This document shows positions 43,193-51,671 of a stretch of 64,000 nucleotides of DNA, piece after piece. The notes below the pieces were generated by a model. That model did no database searches, was not told where the DNA came from, and saw only the letters and a program-made list of their open reading frames with translations. The stretch is taken from positions 1,550,001 through 1,614,000 of the forward strand of contig NZ_BPIM01000001.1 of assembly GCF_026004115.1 (NCBI RefSeq). Reading direction: 5' to 3'. The translations under genes and the position numbers were made by a program. How positions within the stretch are numbered: the first letter of the stretch is position 1; every line of letters starts with the position of its first letter. This stretch comes from Meiothermus sp. Its GTDB lineage: Bacteria; Deinococcota; Deinococci; Deinococcales; Thermaceae.

Positions 43193-44899
43193 TTATCCTG
43201 GTAACACATAGCGCTGATCCAGTACCCGCATGCTGGGGCGCGGGGGGATGCGGACAGTTTTGACCTGCTTGAGGTACTCGGCTATCAGGTCGTAGATGGG
43301 GCGGGGGGTGTATTTTTCCACCAGGGTGCCGCTGCGCTGCAGGCGTCCACCAAAGGAAGCCAGGGTGTACTCCCGGTTGGGGTCGAGGCGGCGGCCCCGA
43401 ATGGCCACATTGCGTATGCGCTGGCCGGTGGGGGCATTGACCGCCAGGTCGTAGGAGAGCCCAAAAACCCGGCTCATGTCCCCGCCTTGCTGGTAGAAGG
43501 GGTCGGGGTTGAAGGTGTTGGCCGCCACGTCCTCGAGTACTGCTTGCAAGCGGTCGCCCTTGAGCTTGAATACGTAGACCTCAGGGTAGGTGAAGCCGGT
43601 GTAGGCCAGAATTTTATCCATGGTGATGGGTTGGCCCGGCAGGATGGCCGTGCCCCAGCGGGTGCCGGTGCTAAAGGCTACATCCACCTCCGGGTAGGCG
43701 GCCTGTACCGCTCTACCGGCCAGCTCGTCGAGGGTGGAGTAGGTGGAGTCGCGCTTATACAAAAGGGTTTCGGTAGTGCCCAATACCTGATCCAGGTAGT
43801 CCAGGTGTGGGGCGTAGGCATCGCGGATGAAGGCCTCGAGCTCTGGGTCGGGTTTGATCAGTTGGGTGGCTACCGGCAAGGTTTTAGCGCGCAGGTCTGC
43901 AATGCCACCTTTCCTCATTTGCAGATCTATGCGGATAACGGCCTTGCCCGCCGAACCACCGGCCACCAACCAGGTGTTGCCTACCCGGATGGGGGCGGGG
44001 GTGAAGTCGTGGGTATGGCCGGTGAGAATCAGGTCAAGGCCCTTGATGCGCCCGGCCAGGGCCAGATCCAGCGGTACGCCGTTGTGGGAGAGCAGCACCA
44101 CCGCGTCTACGCCCTTGCTGCGCAGCTCGTCCACATATTTCTGCAGTTCGTTTTCCCGAACCCCAAAGGATAACCCCTCGGAAAACTCCTCTGGATGTGA
44201 AACTTTTACATAGGGGAAGGTAGAACCGATGATGCCCAGGCTGTAGCCCCCGATTTCGTGGATGACATAGGGCGGATAAACGGGGTCGCCAAAGAGGTCA
44301 TCGACAATATTGAAGCTGATAATCTGGGCTTTGAGCGCCTTGACCAGCTCCTCCACTCGCTCGCGGCCCAGGGTGTACTCCCAGTGGAAGACCATGTGGT
44401 CGAAGCCTACCCGGTTCATCCAGTCCACCATCACCTGCCCTTTGGTGCGCAAGGAGATGCCGGAGTTGGTCCAGGTATCGCCGCCGTCCAGCACCAGGGT
44501 ACGTTTTTCACCCGCCTGGGCTTTCTGCTGCTTGATAAGGGCACCGATATAAGCCCCGCCCCCCATGGGCCCAAAGCGCTGGGCCAGCGCCGCGAAGTCT
44601 ACCGAGGAGAACGCATAGGCCTCGAGGCTGCCCCGCCGAAGGCCGTAGTAGCGCAAAAAGGCCTCGCCGGTCAGGTAGCCGGGTTTACCCTCCAGGGCTT
44701 TGGCGGCCAGCAGGTTGGGCGGTTCCATAAAGTAGTGGGGCCGCAGCTGGCCGTGCGTGTCGGTGTTGAAGAGGAGGGTGACGTTGCCAAAGGGGGGCAG
44801 GTCGTAAAGCTGCTCGGGGCGTTCCATGGCCTGGGCAAAGGCTTTAGGGGAGGTCATGCCCAGGGCCAGCAAGAGTTGTACCAGTTCACGTCGGGTCAT
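43193..44899 (-). CDS. soxB: SoxB, dimanganese sulfate thiol esterase
   Basis: A 568-residue exported hydrolase of the 5'-nucleotidase superfamily that frees sulfate from SoxY-bound cysteine-S-sulfate. Metal motifs: LLFNTDTHGQLRPHY near residue 45, LVLDGGDTWTNSG near 137, VLLSHNGVPLD near 270 and ILTGHTHDF near 294. The N-terminus has the RR signal type (TRRELVQLLLALGM). Flanked on both sides by a soxX then a soxA. Confidence 0.96.
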   Translation of the reverse strand: MTRRELVQLLLALGMTSPKAFAQAMERPEQLYDLPPFGNVTLLFNTDTHGQLRPHYFMEPPNLLAAKALEGKPGYLTGEAFLRYYGLRRGSLEAYAFSSVDFAALAQRFGPMGGGAYIGALIKQQKAQAGEKRTLVLDGGDTWTNSGISLRTKGQVMVDWMNRVGFDHMVFHWEYTLGRERVEELVKALKAQIISFNIVDDLFGDPVYPPYVIHEIGGYSLGIIGSTFPYVKVSHPEEFSEGLSFGVRENELQKYVDELRSKGVDAVVLLSHNGVPLDLALAGRIKGLDLILTGHTHDFTPAPIRVGNTWLVAGGSAGKAVIRIDLQMRKGGIADLRAKTLPVATQLIKPDPELEAFIRDAYAPHLDYLDQVLGTTETLLYKRDSTYSTLDELAGRAVQAAYPEVDVAFSTGTRWGTAILPGQPITMDKILAYTGFTYPEVYVFKLKGDRLQAVLEDVAANTFNPDPFYQQGGDMSRVFGLSYDLAVNAPTGQRIRNVAIRGRRLDPNREYTLASFGGRLQRSGTLVEKYTPRPIYDLIAEYLKQVKTVRIPPRPSMRVLDQRYVLPG

Positions 44900-44954
44900 A
44901 GCGCCTCCTTTCCCAGGCCCAGGTGTTCGCCGGGGAGCGATGAGATTCGAGAAG

Positions 44955-45533
44955 TTAGCGCTTCAGCGCCGGTTTGGTGTTGAAGTCTGAGGCCGGGTCG
45001 AGCAGGTAGGCCACCACGTGGGCAATCTCCTCCGGCTTAAGCAGACCGCCGTGACCGAAGCGGTACATCACGGTGCAGGGGAAATAAGCCCAGGTGTTGT
45101 AGATCACCTCGTAGGTGTACTTCTGAACAGCTTCGGAAGTGCCCCGCTGACCATACTTTTCCAGGCTGGGCCCGACATTACCCCCAATGTTGAGGGGGGA
45201 GCCCACGTGGCAGGAGAAGCAGTTACCTCGAGCCAGGGTGTTAAAAATGGGTTCGCCCTGTTTCCAGTTGCCCATCAGCTTGCCATCGGCGGGGTATTTG
45301 ATGCTCTTGCGCTGCTCTTCGATGAAGGGGCCGAGCACCTCGGCCGGTAGCTTGTTGCGGTGGATGGAGCAAAGGGCCTGGTCGGGGGCCTGCCGCAGCA
45401 GGGTGTTGGCGTAGTTCTGACCCCCATCCTGGATCAGCCGCTGGAGTTCGGTGTCGATGTAAGATTGGCCGGTTTGACCACTGGCTAGGCCCAGAAGCAA
45501 GAGAAGCAGGGTAGGTAGATAGAATCGCCGCAC
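44955..45533 (-). CDS. soxX: SoxX, copy 2
   Basis: A 192-residue relative of copy 1 with the same N-terminal extension (residues 20-95; KYPADGKLMGNWKQGEPIF) and haem site CFSCHVGS near residue 105. It differs in the loop after the haem (PLNIGGNVGPSLEKYGQRG) where copy 1 has Met and Arg. Signal peptide LPTLLLLLLGLASG. It follows the second soxA by 9 bp, so this pair probably forms its own SoxAX complex. Confidence 0.92.
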   Translation of the reverse strand: MRRFYLPTLLLLLLGLASGQTGQSYIDTELQRLIQDGGQNYANTLLRQAPDQALCSIHRNKLPAEVLGPFIEEQRKSIKYPADGKLMGNWKQGEPIFNTLARGNCFSCHVGSPLNIGGNVGPSLEKYGQRGTSEAVQKYTYEVIYNTWAYFPCTVMYRFGHGGLLKPEEIAHVVAYLLDPASDFNTKPALKR

Positions 45534-45542
45534 AAGACCTCC

Positions 45543-46334
45543 CTAGCGTATGAAACCGGGCAGATCCATCCGCGCCCCGTTGGCCTGCACGTTCATGAAG
45601 AGGGTCAGGGCGATGATGGGTTCGGAGTAGAAGTCGGGCGCAGGCATGCTCAGGTTGCTGTAGCAAGCCCGGATGCGGTCGGCCATGGTCCAGGCCTGGT
45701 CGTTGGAGTAACGGAAGGCCGGCCAGTGGCTAACTGCGCGCTTATCCTTGAGGATGTCGGAATAGGGGAGAACGCCGGCCCGCTTGCCCACATAGGTGAC
45801 GTGGCAGGTCGCGCAGCCCATGTCACGCGGGCCGGCCCGCAGGTAGAAAAGCCGCTCCCCTAGCTCGTAGAGCTTCTTTTCCTGGGGCATTAGGGTTCGC
45901 ACCGTCACCGGCTGCTCGTTGGAAAGGGAGGCCAGGTAAAAGGCAATCGCCACCACCTCGCTGCGCTTAATTTCCTGCGGCTGGAAGCCCTGCAGCCGGA
46001 TCATGCAGGTGCGGATGCGCGAGTCGAGGTCTTCCACCCGGCGGGTGTCGAAGAAGTAGCGGGGCAGCCGCCCCACCACACCTTCAAGTTTCCCCGGCCC
46101 CCGGCCAAAATCGCAGGCCTCGAGGCTCACCTGCTTGGGTCCACGCTTGGCCTTGAACAGTTGTTCGCCCTGTTCAACGTACAGGTCGCTGGGCAGAATA
46201 CCCCCGCTCTGCTCGAGGAGTTGCTTCTTTTGCTTTTCGGCCTCCTTGACCGGATCGTCTTCTTCCTGGGCCAACACAAACAGGCTGAAGAGGGCCAGAA
46301 CTGCCGCCCCTACCAAACGCCAGAAGCGACCCAT
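45543..46334 (-). CDS. soxA: SoxA, copy 2
   Basis: A 263-residue exported cytochrome akin to copy 1: haem motif CATCHVTY near residue 178, ligand Cys in RIRACYSNLSM near 225, and the Cys pair in LEACDFG and IRTCMIR. The signal peptide is FWRLVGAAVLALFSLFVLAQ. The ATG at 46334 has GGAGGT upstream; an in-frame GTG two codons earlier is less likely. Sequence differences to copy 1 near the active site suggest different preferences for the sulfur substrate or the SoxYZ form. Confidence 0.92.
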   Translation of the reverse strand: MGRFWRLVGAAVLALFSLFVLAQEEDDPVKEAEKQKKQLLEQSGGILPSDLYVEQGEQLFKAKRGPKQVSLEACDFGRGPGKLEGVVGRLPRYFFDTRRVEDLDSRIRTCMIRLQGFQPQEIKRSEVVAIAFYLASLSNEQPVTVRTLMPQEKKLYELGERLFYLRAGPRDMGCATCHVTYVGKRAGVLPYSDILKDKRAVSHWPAFRYSNDQAWTMADRIRACYSNLSMPAPDFYSEPIIALTLFMNVQANGARMDLPGFIR

Positions 46335-46343
46335 CGGCACCTC

Positions 46344-46670
46344 CTAAGCCAGCGTCAGGTCTGCGGTCTTTTCACCGGTTTGGCCGTTGAGGTCTTTGCA
46401 GGTGACCTTGAGCTGGCCCGCCTTGGTGGCCTTCATCTTGAAGGCAAACAGCGGGTTGGCGCTGGTGCCGGGGCCCGGCTTGACCTGGGCAATAACCTGG
46501 TTGTCCATCAGCACGTTGACCTCGTTGATGTAATCGGCAGGAATTTGCTTGCCGCTGGCGTCCCGGCGGGTACCGGGTTCCATGGGGTGCTGAACCACAA
46601 TCTGTACGCGAACCTCGTCGCCGGCTTTAGGTTTGGCCGGGTTGAAACGAACCAAAATGTTAATCGCCAT
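46344..46670 (-). CDS. soxZ: SoxZ
   Basis: A 108-residue beta-sandwich partner of SoxY. The N-terminus ILVRFNPAKPKAGDEVRVQIVVQHPME and the block LMDNQVIAQVKPGPGTSANP are SoxZ-like. It has no signal of its own and would be exported with SoxY through the Tat path. The ATG at 46670 has AAGGAGGC upstream. Ten bases separate it from soxA copy 2. Confidence 0.95.
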   Translation of the reverse strand: MAINILVRFNPAKPKAGDEVRVQIVVQHPMEPGTRRDASGKQIPADYINEVNVLMDNQVIAQVKPGPGTSANPLFAFKMKATKAGQLKVTCKDLNGQTGEKTADLTLA

Positions 46671-46681
46671 CGCATGCCTCC

Positions 46682-47152
46682 TTAACCGCAACCGCCTACC
46701 GTGACCCGCACCGACTGCGAAGCCATCAGGAACTTACCGTCTTTGGTCTCGACCACTGCCCGAACCGGGGCCGTTTCGGCCACCCGCACACGGGTTGCGT
46801 AGTAGGGCAAGACCCCGTTCAGCACGACGGTGAAGAGCAGGGGATTGGCGTTCTTATCGCTGAAGCAGTGAATGGCCTTGACCTGATCGGCCGGCAGGCT
46901 GGCCTCAATTTCTACCGGTACGTTCGCGCCCGACTCGGCGATGGTAGGGGCAACCAACTTAACCTGCTGCGAAGGGGTTAGATCTTTAAAGCCCTTACCC
47001 AACACCTGCTGCAAGCCTTTCTCGAGGTTGGCGACGTCTTCGCCCTCGAGGCCCCCCTGGGCCAGCGCCGAAGTCAGTTGGTTGGCCAACATGCTTCCGG
47101 CGACCGCACCGGCCGACGCTTTTAAAAATGTCCTTCTATCCACAACCTTCAC
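46682..47152 (-). CDS. soxY: SoxY, sulfur carrier
   Basis: A 156-residue protein with a Tat signal (VDRRTFLKASAGAVAGSML) and, at its very end, the swinging-arm motif VTVGGCG. The terminal Cys carries the thiosulfate sulfur while Sox enzymes act on it. The last residue lacks one of the usual two Gly after Cys. SoxY and SoxZ overlap little and are 11 bp apart; soxW overlaps its start by 17 bp. Confidence 0.95.
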   Translation of the reverse strand: MKVVDRRTFLKASAGAVAGSMLANQLTSALAQGGLEGEDVANLEKGLQQVLGKGFKDLTPSQQVKLVAPTIAESGANVPVEIEASLPADQVKAIHCFSDKNANPLLFTVVLNGVLPYYATRVRVAETAPVRAVVETKDGKFLMASQSVRVTVGGCG

Positions 47153-47570
47153 CTCCTACTTTCGCACAGATCTGCCGAAGTTCGCTCAGAAACTGCGCAC
47201 GGGTGCGGCTACCGAATAGCCGGCCCGCCTCTTTCCACGTACCCCCCTGGGGTACGAAGAAGACAAAACTAGGGGTACCCAAAGCCCGCATTTGCGTGCT
47301 GAGGGCGCGTCCCTCTGGGCTCTGGCTGTCCACGCTGGCCACCACAAAACGCTGGCGCAGAGTTTTAGAGACAGCCTCGTCGGAGAGCACAAAAGTATTC
47401 ATTTGATCGCAATACGGGCAGGCATGGCTCCAAAAGTAGACCATTAAAATGCGCCCGTGCGACTGGGCATACTGGCTGGCCTGGCCATAGGGATACCAGC
47501 GGTCAAAGTCCACTTCCTGGGCGCTGACCATAAGTAAAGATCCAACCAGTACCAAAAGCATGTAACGCAT
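47136..47570 (-). CDS. soxW: SoxW-like thioredoxin
   Basis: A 144-residue exported thioredoxin-fold protein with signal peptide MRYMLLVLVGSLLMVSAQ and redox site SHACPYCDQMNTFV near residue 52. Such SoxW/SoxS proteins re-reduce SoxY after mixed disulfides. The C-terminus GGEGCG mimics the SoxY arm, an odd feature that may only be chance. First gene of the 13-kb sox operon; its promoter has an operator-like palindrome in the spacer. CcdA at the operon end is a likely electron source. Confidence 0.85.
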   Translation of the reverse strand: MRYMLLVLVGSLLMVSAQEVDFDRWYPYGQASQYAQSHGRILMVYFWSHACPYCDQMNTFVLSDEAVSKTLRQRFVVASVDSQSPEGRALSTQMRALGTPSFVFFVPQGGTWKEAGRLFGSRTRAQFLSELRQICAKVGGEGCG

Positions 47571-47596
47571 ATTGCACCGTAATTTTCGGTTACCTA

Positions 47597-47625
47597 TTAG
47601 TACTACCTGGGGGTATGAATGTCAA
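47597..47625 (-). promoter_or_regulatory. sox operon promoter with operator
   Basis: Minus strand TTGACA (47620-47625), 17-bp spacer, TACTAA (47597-47602). ATACCCCCAGGTA (47604-47616) sits in the spacer and matches the CstR/CsoR-like sites. Confidence 0.75.
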
Positions 47626-47701
47626 CCCTGCGTCCAACCATCTTGATGATCAAAAGAAAACAGCTCAGCAAACAAAATATTGCATTTATAGCCCATAAAA
47701 G

Positions 47702-47733
47702 AATAAGTTATTGTAATAATGCAATAACTTATT
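47702..47733. repeat. perfect 12-bp inverted repeat in an AT-rich gap
   Basis: AATAAGTTATTG and CAATAACTTATT are separated by eight bases. The 460-bp gap 47571-48030 also contains the repeat 47800-47930 and a promoter for each flanking gene; no gene was found in it. The palindrome may be a regulator site or cruciform. Confidence 0.6.
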
Positions 47734-47799
47734 GCTCTTGGATATAACCCTTATTACTATTTTGGGATTGGACGTGCAGGAGCGGTGCATAAAACAAAC

Positions 47800-47930
47800 C
47801 ACCCCCTCCTCCAATGGGTGAGGCCAGGTGGGGGTCTGATACCCAGCCAGGTCGCCTGCCTGCAAGCATAATACCGACGGTCTAAAGCCCACCTGGCCAG
47901 GGTTGGTGCGTGAACCCTCGCAAACCCTGG
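47800..47930. repeat. degenerate intergenic repeat R3, copy a
   Basis: Shares CCAATGGGTGAGG, CAGGTGGGGG, ATACCC, GCCAGGT, and GTCTAAAGC in the same order with 59331-59472. It starts with a partly paired GC-rich hairpin. REP-like, not coding. Confidence 0.55.
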
Positions 47931-47991
47931 CCCCGAGATTGAATCCCCACCTCTTGTCTTTGTAGACTATTATGCTATTTAATTTATAGCT

Positions 47992-48010
47992 AAATACCCG
48001 CTATAGGTAT
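47992..48010 (+). promoter_or_regulatory. operator-like palindrome before the TlpA-like gene
   Basis: AAATACCCGCTATAGGTAT lies 20 bp before the start codon. A TTGTCT/TATTTA pair with 16-bp spacer upstream (from about 47955) would place the site at the transcription start. Confidence 0.5.
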
Positions 48011-48030
48011 CGATTCATCAGGGGGAAAAC

Positions 48031-48510
48031 ATGAACCGTTGGTTGGCAATCTTGGCTTTGCTCGCAATTGTTCTGGCAGCCTCGCCGGGACAGATGGCCC
48101 CGGACTTTCGCTTGCGCGATGCGTCGGGGAAGGCATACTCCCTGGCCAGCTTCAAGGGCCGGCCGGTGGTGATTACTTTTTGGGCCAGCTGGTGCCCTGT
48201 CTGCCGGGCTGAGTTTCCCAAACTGCACCAGCTTGCCCAGGAATACAAGGTGCCCTTTGTGGTGATCAGCCGCGAGCCGCGCGACACCGAACAGGTGGTG
48301 CGGGACTACATGAAAAACTACCCCCGCTTCCTTCCGCTATTGGCCCAGCCTGGGGGGGATAACCCGGTGGCCGTTGCCAACCGCTACAAGGTACTGGGCC
48401 AGCCCTGGACTTTTGTTTTGGATGGCGAGGGAAAAATCGTCAACCTGTATGCCGGCAAGGTGGAGGTGGAGTCCCTCAAGGATGACCTGGCCTTGGCCGG
48501 GTACGAGTGA
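48031..48510 (+). CDS. TlpA-like exported thioredoxin
   Basis: A 159-residue protein with a signal peptide (WLAILALLAIVLAAS) and a TlpA/ResA fold; FWASWCPVCRAEFP near residue 53 is the redox site, and the cis-Pro lies in LGQPWTFVL. It reads away from soxW, across a region with operators on both sides. Probable tasks: thiol reduction of cytochrome c apoproteins, SoxY or copper proteins outside the membrane. Confidence 0.87.
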   Translation: MNRWLAILALLAIVLAASPGQMAPDFRLRDASGKAYSLASFKGRPVVITFWASWCPVCRAEFPKLHQLAQEYKVPFVVISREPRDTEQVVRDYMKNYPRFLPLLAQPGGDNPVAVANRYKVLGQPWTFVLDGEGKIVNLYAGKVEVESLKDDLALAGYE

Positions 48511-48538
48511 ATCTGGCGTGGTGAGCCGGGTGGTCGTT

Positions 48539-48566
48539 CCCCGTCCCCCCAGGTTGCGGGACGGGG
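48539..48566. terminator. GC-rich hairpin after the TlpA-like gene
   Basis: CCCCGTCCC and GGGACGGGG form a stem; no clear T-run on either strand. It lies between the convergent TlpA-like and CZB genes. Confidence 0.5.
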
Positions 48567-48612
48567 TAAAGCAAACAGCGCCAGCCGGGATGCGCGGCTT
48601 CTGCGAGCGGGT

Positions 48613-49065
48613 TTAGTTCAGCGTACGCTCTTTGTGCATGAGGGCGGCGAGGTTAAACACGATGTCTTTGGATAGCCGGTCGAAGTCGGCCTCGAGCATG
48701 GCCTGAGCCGCCTCCACCCCGCGCATGCGCAACGTTTGTACCACCCGGGCCGCATATAGGTGAAACGAGCGGTGCGCTTCGCGTAACGTGGCAAACTCGG
48801 GGTGCAGGGCCAGGGTGCTACGGGCTGCCTGGCCATAGAGCCACTGGCCCAGCATGCACTGGTTGTCCTGCATGATTACACCAATATCGAGCTCTTCGTT
48901 GGAACGGCCCAGAATCGAGTCCTCGAGCCGCTTGCGCCAGGCCAGGTGGGCGTTGATGACGGCCTGCACGTCCAGGCCCAGAAAATGCTGCTCGCCTTCA
49001 TCCAGTTGGGGGGCTTCCTGGGGTTGTTTGCGGCCCCAACTCCGGAGCCAGTCCAAAAGGTTCAT
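48613..49065 (-). CDS. stand-alone CZB (zinc-binding) protein
   Basis: A 150-residue soluble helical-bundle protein. The CZB ligands are visible: His in INAHLAWRKRL, Cys in NQCMLGQWLYG, and His residues in LREAHRSFHLYAARV. CZB domains sense zinc or oxidants such as hypochlorous acid and usually control a chemoreceptor or diguanylate cyclase; here no output domain is attached. The ATG at 49065 follows TAATAT by 7 bp, so a leaderless start is preferred to an upstream TTG. Likely partner unknown. Confidence 0.8.
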   Translation of the reverse strand: MNLLDWLRSWGRKQPQEAPQLDEGEQHFLGLDVQAVINAHLAWRKRLEDSILGRSNEELDIGVIMQDNQCMLGQWLYGQAARSTLALHPEFATLREAHRSFHLYAARVVQTLRMRGVEAAQAMLEADFDRLSKDIVFNLAALMHKERTLN

Positions 49066-49230
49066 AGGTGGTATATTATGGTTCAATTGTGGAACAGGTG
49101 TGCAAAATAACCTTTAGCAACGCGTTATAACCGTTACACCGGTCGAAACCTTAGCTTTTCAGTGGCTTTTTAATGGAAAGCCTCCACCCAGCGATGGTGT
49201 GTGGAAGTAAAGGGGGTGTTTGACAGCGGT

Positions 49231-49995
49231 CTACCCGTGCAGCACTCTGGGCAGGTTCTGCCAGAGAATAAAGACCCCCATCACCACCAGAAACCCGGCA
49301 AAGCCGCGTCGCAGGGTTAGCTGGGGGATGGATGCGGCCACGCGTCCTCCAAACAGGCTACCCGCAATGCCAAGTGCTGCGAAGATCAGCACAACGTCCC
49401 AGTGAACCGTGTAGCCCTGCGCCGGCAGCAGGTGCAAGTACTTGTAGAAGCCACTGGCCGACTTCATAGCGACAATCAGCAGGCTGGTGCCCACCGCCAG
49501 GTGCATGGGGAGACCGCCCAGCAAGACCAGGGCGGGCACTATCAGAAAACCGCCCCCCACGCCCACCAGGCCGGTCAGTACCCCCACGGCCAGGCCATCC
49601 AGAACAATCTTGATAAAAGAGCGCTTCTTGGGGGTGGCCTCGAGTCGGGGCGGGCGGAACATCATGTAAGCCGCCAGCAGCATCACCACCGCAAACAGCC
49701 CCAGTTGCCAGACCCCTGGCACCCACTGGGAAAAATAGGCCCCCAGGTAGGTTCCGGCCATACCGGGCAGGCCAAAAAACAGCACGTTGCGCCAGTCAAT
49801 CAGGCCCCTGAGGGCATAGGGCAGGGCCCCTACCAGGGCAATCAGGCCCACGATGGCCAGGGACTCGGCGATGGCCAGCTTGTCGGGTTCGCCTACCAGG
49901 TAGACCAGGATGGGCACCGTCAGGATGGAACCCCCCGATCCCAGCATGCCCAGAGCCAGGCCAATCAGAATGGCGCCCATCCAGGCTAGGAGCAT
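49231..49995 (-). CDS. TauE/SafE-family sulfur-anion exporter
   Basis: A 254-residue membrane protein with about eight helices in two halves, each beginning with a Gly-rich motif (GLALGMLGSGGSILTVP; GLVGVGGGFLIVPALVLL). Members next to cst genes export sulfite or related sulfur anions. It starts within the 3' end of a rhodanese gene (10-bp overlap) and has AGGAGG before the ATG. It is the last gene of the sqr-cstB-rhodanese series, as tauE belongs to the cst operon of staphylococci. Confidence 0.87.
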   Translation of the reverse strand: MLLAWMGAILIGLALGMLGSGGSILTVPILVYLVGEPDKLAIAESLAIVGLIALVGALPYALRGLIDWRNVLFFGLPGMAGTYLGAYFSQWVPGVWQLGLFAVVMLLAAYMMFRPPRLEATPKKRSFIKIVLDGLAVGVLTGLVGVGGGFLIVPALVLLGGLPMHLAVGTSLLIVAMKSASGFYKYLHLLPAQGYTVHWDVVLIFAALGIAGSLFGGRVAASIPQLTLRRGFAGFLVVMGVFILWQNLPRVLHG

Positions 49996-50351
49996 GGGGC
50001 CTCCTCGGGCTTGAACGGGGCCTCAACCGCTCTTTGGCTTGGGGTAGGGGAAGTAGAGCGCTCGAGCCGGTATCCCTGGGCTGCATACCCCTGGATACCA
50101 CTCACCAGCTTGCCTACCTCAAAACCCTCGTATTCCAACACCTCCGCCGCCAGCCCAGCCCGGCTGCCGGTAGCACAGATGGTCACGAGGGGGCTTTTGA
50201 GGGGGCTGAGATCATCCAAAAGGCGCTCCAGAGGCAGGTTGAGTGAGCCAGGAATGTGCCCGCTGGCGTACTCTTCCGGCGAGCGCACGTCCAGCAGCAG
50301 GGCGCCTTTCTTTTGCCAGAGAGAAAGCTCGTTGGGGAATACGTCGTGCAT
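49986..50351 (-). CDS. rhodanese-domain protein (single)
   Basis: A 121-residue cytoplasmic rhodanese with active Cys in LVTICATGSRAGLA near residue 60; the loop is CATGSR. Its ATG overlaps the previous gene's stop (TGATG at 50351). A Pro/Glu-rich tail of about 20 residues ends in CS. Moves sulfane sulfur between low-molecular or protein thiols. Confidence 0.85.
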   Translation of the reverse strand: MHDVFPNELSLWQKKGALLLDVRSPEEYASGHIPGSLNLPLERLLDDLSPLKSPLVTICATGSRAGLAAEVLEYEGFEVGKLVSGIQGYAAQGYRLERSTSPTPSQRAVEAPFKPEEAPCS

Positions 50352-50692
50352 CACTTCACCGGTAGCTTGTGCCGCTTCCAGGCCTCGAGGCCGCCCACCA
50401 GGTTGTAGACCTGGAAGCCTTTTCCGGCCAGAAAGCGGGCCGCGCTGGCGCTGCGGCTTCCGCTTCGGCACTGGCAGATAATCTCTTTGTTCCTGGGCAG
50501 TTTCTCCCACTCGAGGGCCAGCTTGTCCAGCGGCAGGCCTTGTGAGCCAGGGATTTTGCCCTCCTGGCGCTCCAAGGGGGTACGCACATCCAGGATGAGG
50601 GCCCCCGCTTTGGCCTTTTCGTAGGCCTCTACCGGGCCAAGGCGGCCCACTGCGGCCCCGCCGCCCAACAGGTTTTTGAGCCAGCCGATCAA
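50351..50692 (-). CDS. rhodanese-domain protein (single)
   Basis: A 113-residue protein with a short amphipathic start (MIGWLKNLLGGG) and a rhodanese domain with active Cys in EIICQCRSGSRSASAA near residue 75, where the second Cys of CQC aligns with the catalytic one. It begins at TTG overlapping the stop of the tandem rhodanese gene (TTGA). Part of a chain of five overlapping or adjoining sulfurtransferase genes. Confidence 0.85.
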   Translation of the reverse strand: MIGWLKNLLGGGAAVGRLGPVEAYEKAKAGALILDVRTPLERQEGKIPGSQGLPLDKLALEWEKLPRNKEIICQCRSGSRSASAARFLAGKGFQVYNLVGGLEAWKRHKLPVK

Positions 50693-51351
50693 CGCTCCAC
50701 CTCAAACCCGGCGCTCATCCAGCCGTAGGTACCGCCTTCCAGGTTGCCCACCTTCTCCTTGGCGAAGCCGTGCCCCACCAGGTACTCCGAGGCCTGGGAC
50801 GAACGCCCCCCCGAGGCGCAGACCACGACCAGCTTGCGGTCTTTGGGCAGCTTGCCCACCTCTGCAGTAAAGCGCCCCAGGGGAATGTTCACAGCGCCAG
50901 GTACGTGCCCCATGGCGTACTCGTAGGGTTCGCGCACATCTACCACATACGCACCCTCCTGAATCCACTGCTGGGCCTCGTGGGGGGTCAGCTCGGTGAA
51001 GGCGGTGTCGTGGTAGGTTGCTTCCAGGGGCTCTGTATCCAGCGGCAGCCCGGCCTGGTACCAGGCCATGATGCCCCCATCCAGGTTCAGCAGGTTGCTG
51101 TACCCCTTTGCCGAGAGCCAGCCTGCCGCCTGGCCGCTGCGGTTGCCGCTGCGGCAGTAGAGCACCACCGGTTGATCTTTGGGAATCTCCGAGAAGCGCC
51201 CGGCGAACTCGGACAGCGGAATCAGCCGGGCGCCTTCGATGCGCACCTGGGCATACTCCTCGGGTTCACGCACATCCACGAAGAGAACGTTTTGCTCTTG
51301 CAGCTTACGGGCTTCGGCGGCGCTGATGTCTTTGTATGGAACGGTGAGCAT
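50689..51351 (-). CDS. tandem rhodanese (two active domains)
   Basis: A 220-residue cytoplasmic protein with two rhodanese domains of about 100 residues each. Both have a catalytic Cys: VVLYCRSGNRSGQAA near residue 71 and LVVVCASGGRSSQAS near 181. In most two-domain rhodaneses the first domain is inactive, so two intact sites is notable. The ATG at 51351 follows GGGAGGAAAA. It neighbours the CstB-like gene and likely relays persulfide. Confidence 0.87.
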   Translation of the reverse strand: MLTVPYKDISAAEARKLQEQNVLFVDVREPEEYAQVRIEGARLIPLSEFAGRFSEIPKDQPVVLYCRSGNRSGQAAGWLSAKGYSNLLNLDGGIMAWYQAGLPLDTEPLEATYHDTAFTELTPHEAQQWIQEGAYVVDVREPYEYAMGHVPGAVNIPLGRFTAEVGKLPKDRKLVVVCASGGRSSQASEYLVGHGFAKEKVGNLEGGTYGWMSAGFEVER

Positions 51352-51362
51352 GGTTTTCCTCC

Positions 51363-51671
51363 CTAGACGGGGCTTGCGCAGGGGATGCCGGCTTCGCACC
51401 AGGCCTTGATACCCCCCTCGAGGTGCCAGACCTTTTTGTGGCCCAGGTTTTGTAGTGTTTTGAGCGCTTCTTGTGAGCGGTTGCCGCTGCGGCAGTAGAG
51501 CAACACCGGCTGGTCGTGCCCCAGGTACAAAGGGGCCAGGGCCTCGAGCCGGGACAGCGGCAGGCGCAGGGCCCCCGGCAGGAGGCCGCTGGCCCATTCT
51601 TCGGGTTCGCGGATGTCCACCACTTGAAAGCGCTCCAGGGTTTGATAGGCAGTTTTGACGCTCAGGTTCAT
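51363..51671 (-). CDS. rhodanese-domain protein (single)
   Basis: A 102-residue rhodanese with the active loop LLYCRSGNRSQEAL near residue 60. Another Cys pair lies close to the C-terminus (KAWCEAGIPCASPV). It is the first of the four small rhodanese genes after cstB (66-bp gap) and precedes the tandem rhodanese by 11 bp. Confidence 0.86.
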   Translation of the reverse strand: MNLSVKTAYQTLERFQVVDIREPEEWASGLLPGALRLPLSRLEALAPLYLGHDQPVLLYCRSGNRSQEALKTLQNLGHKKVWHLEGGIKAWCEAGIPCASPV

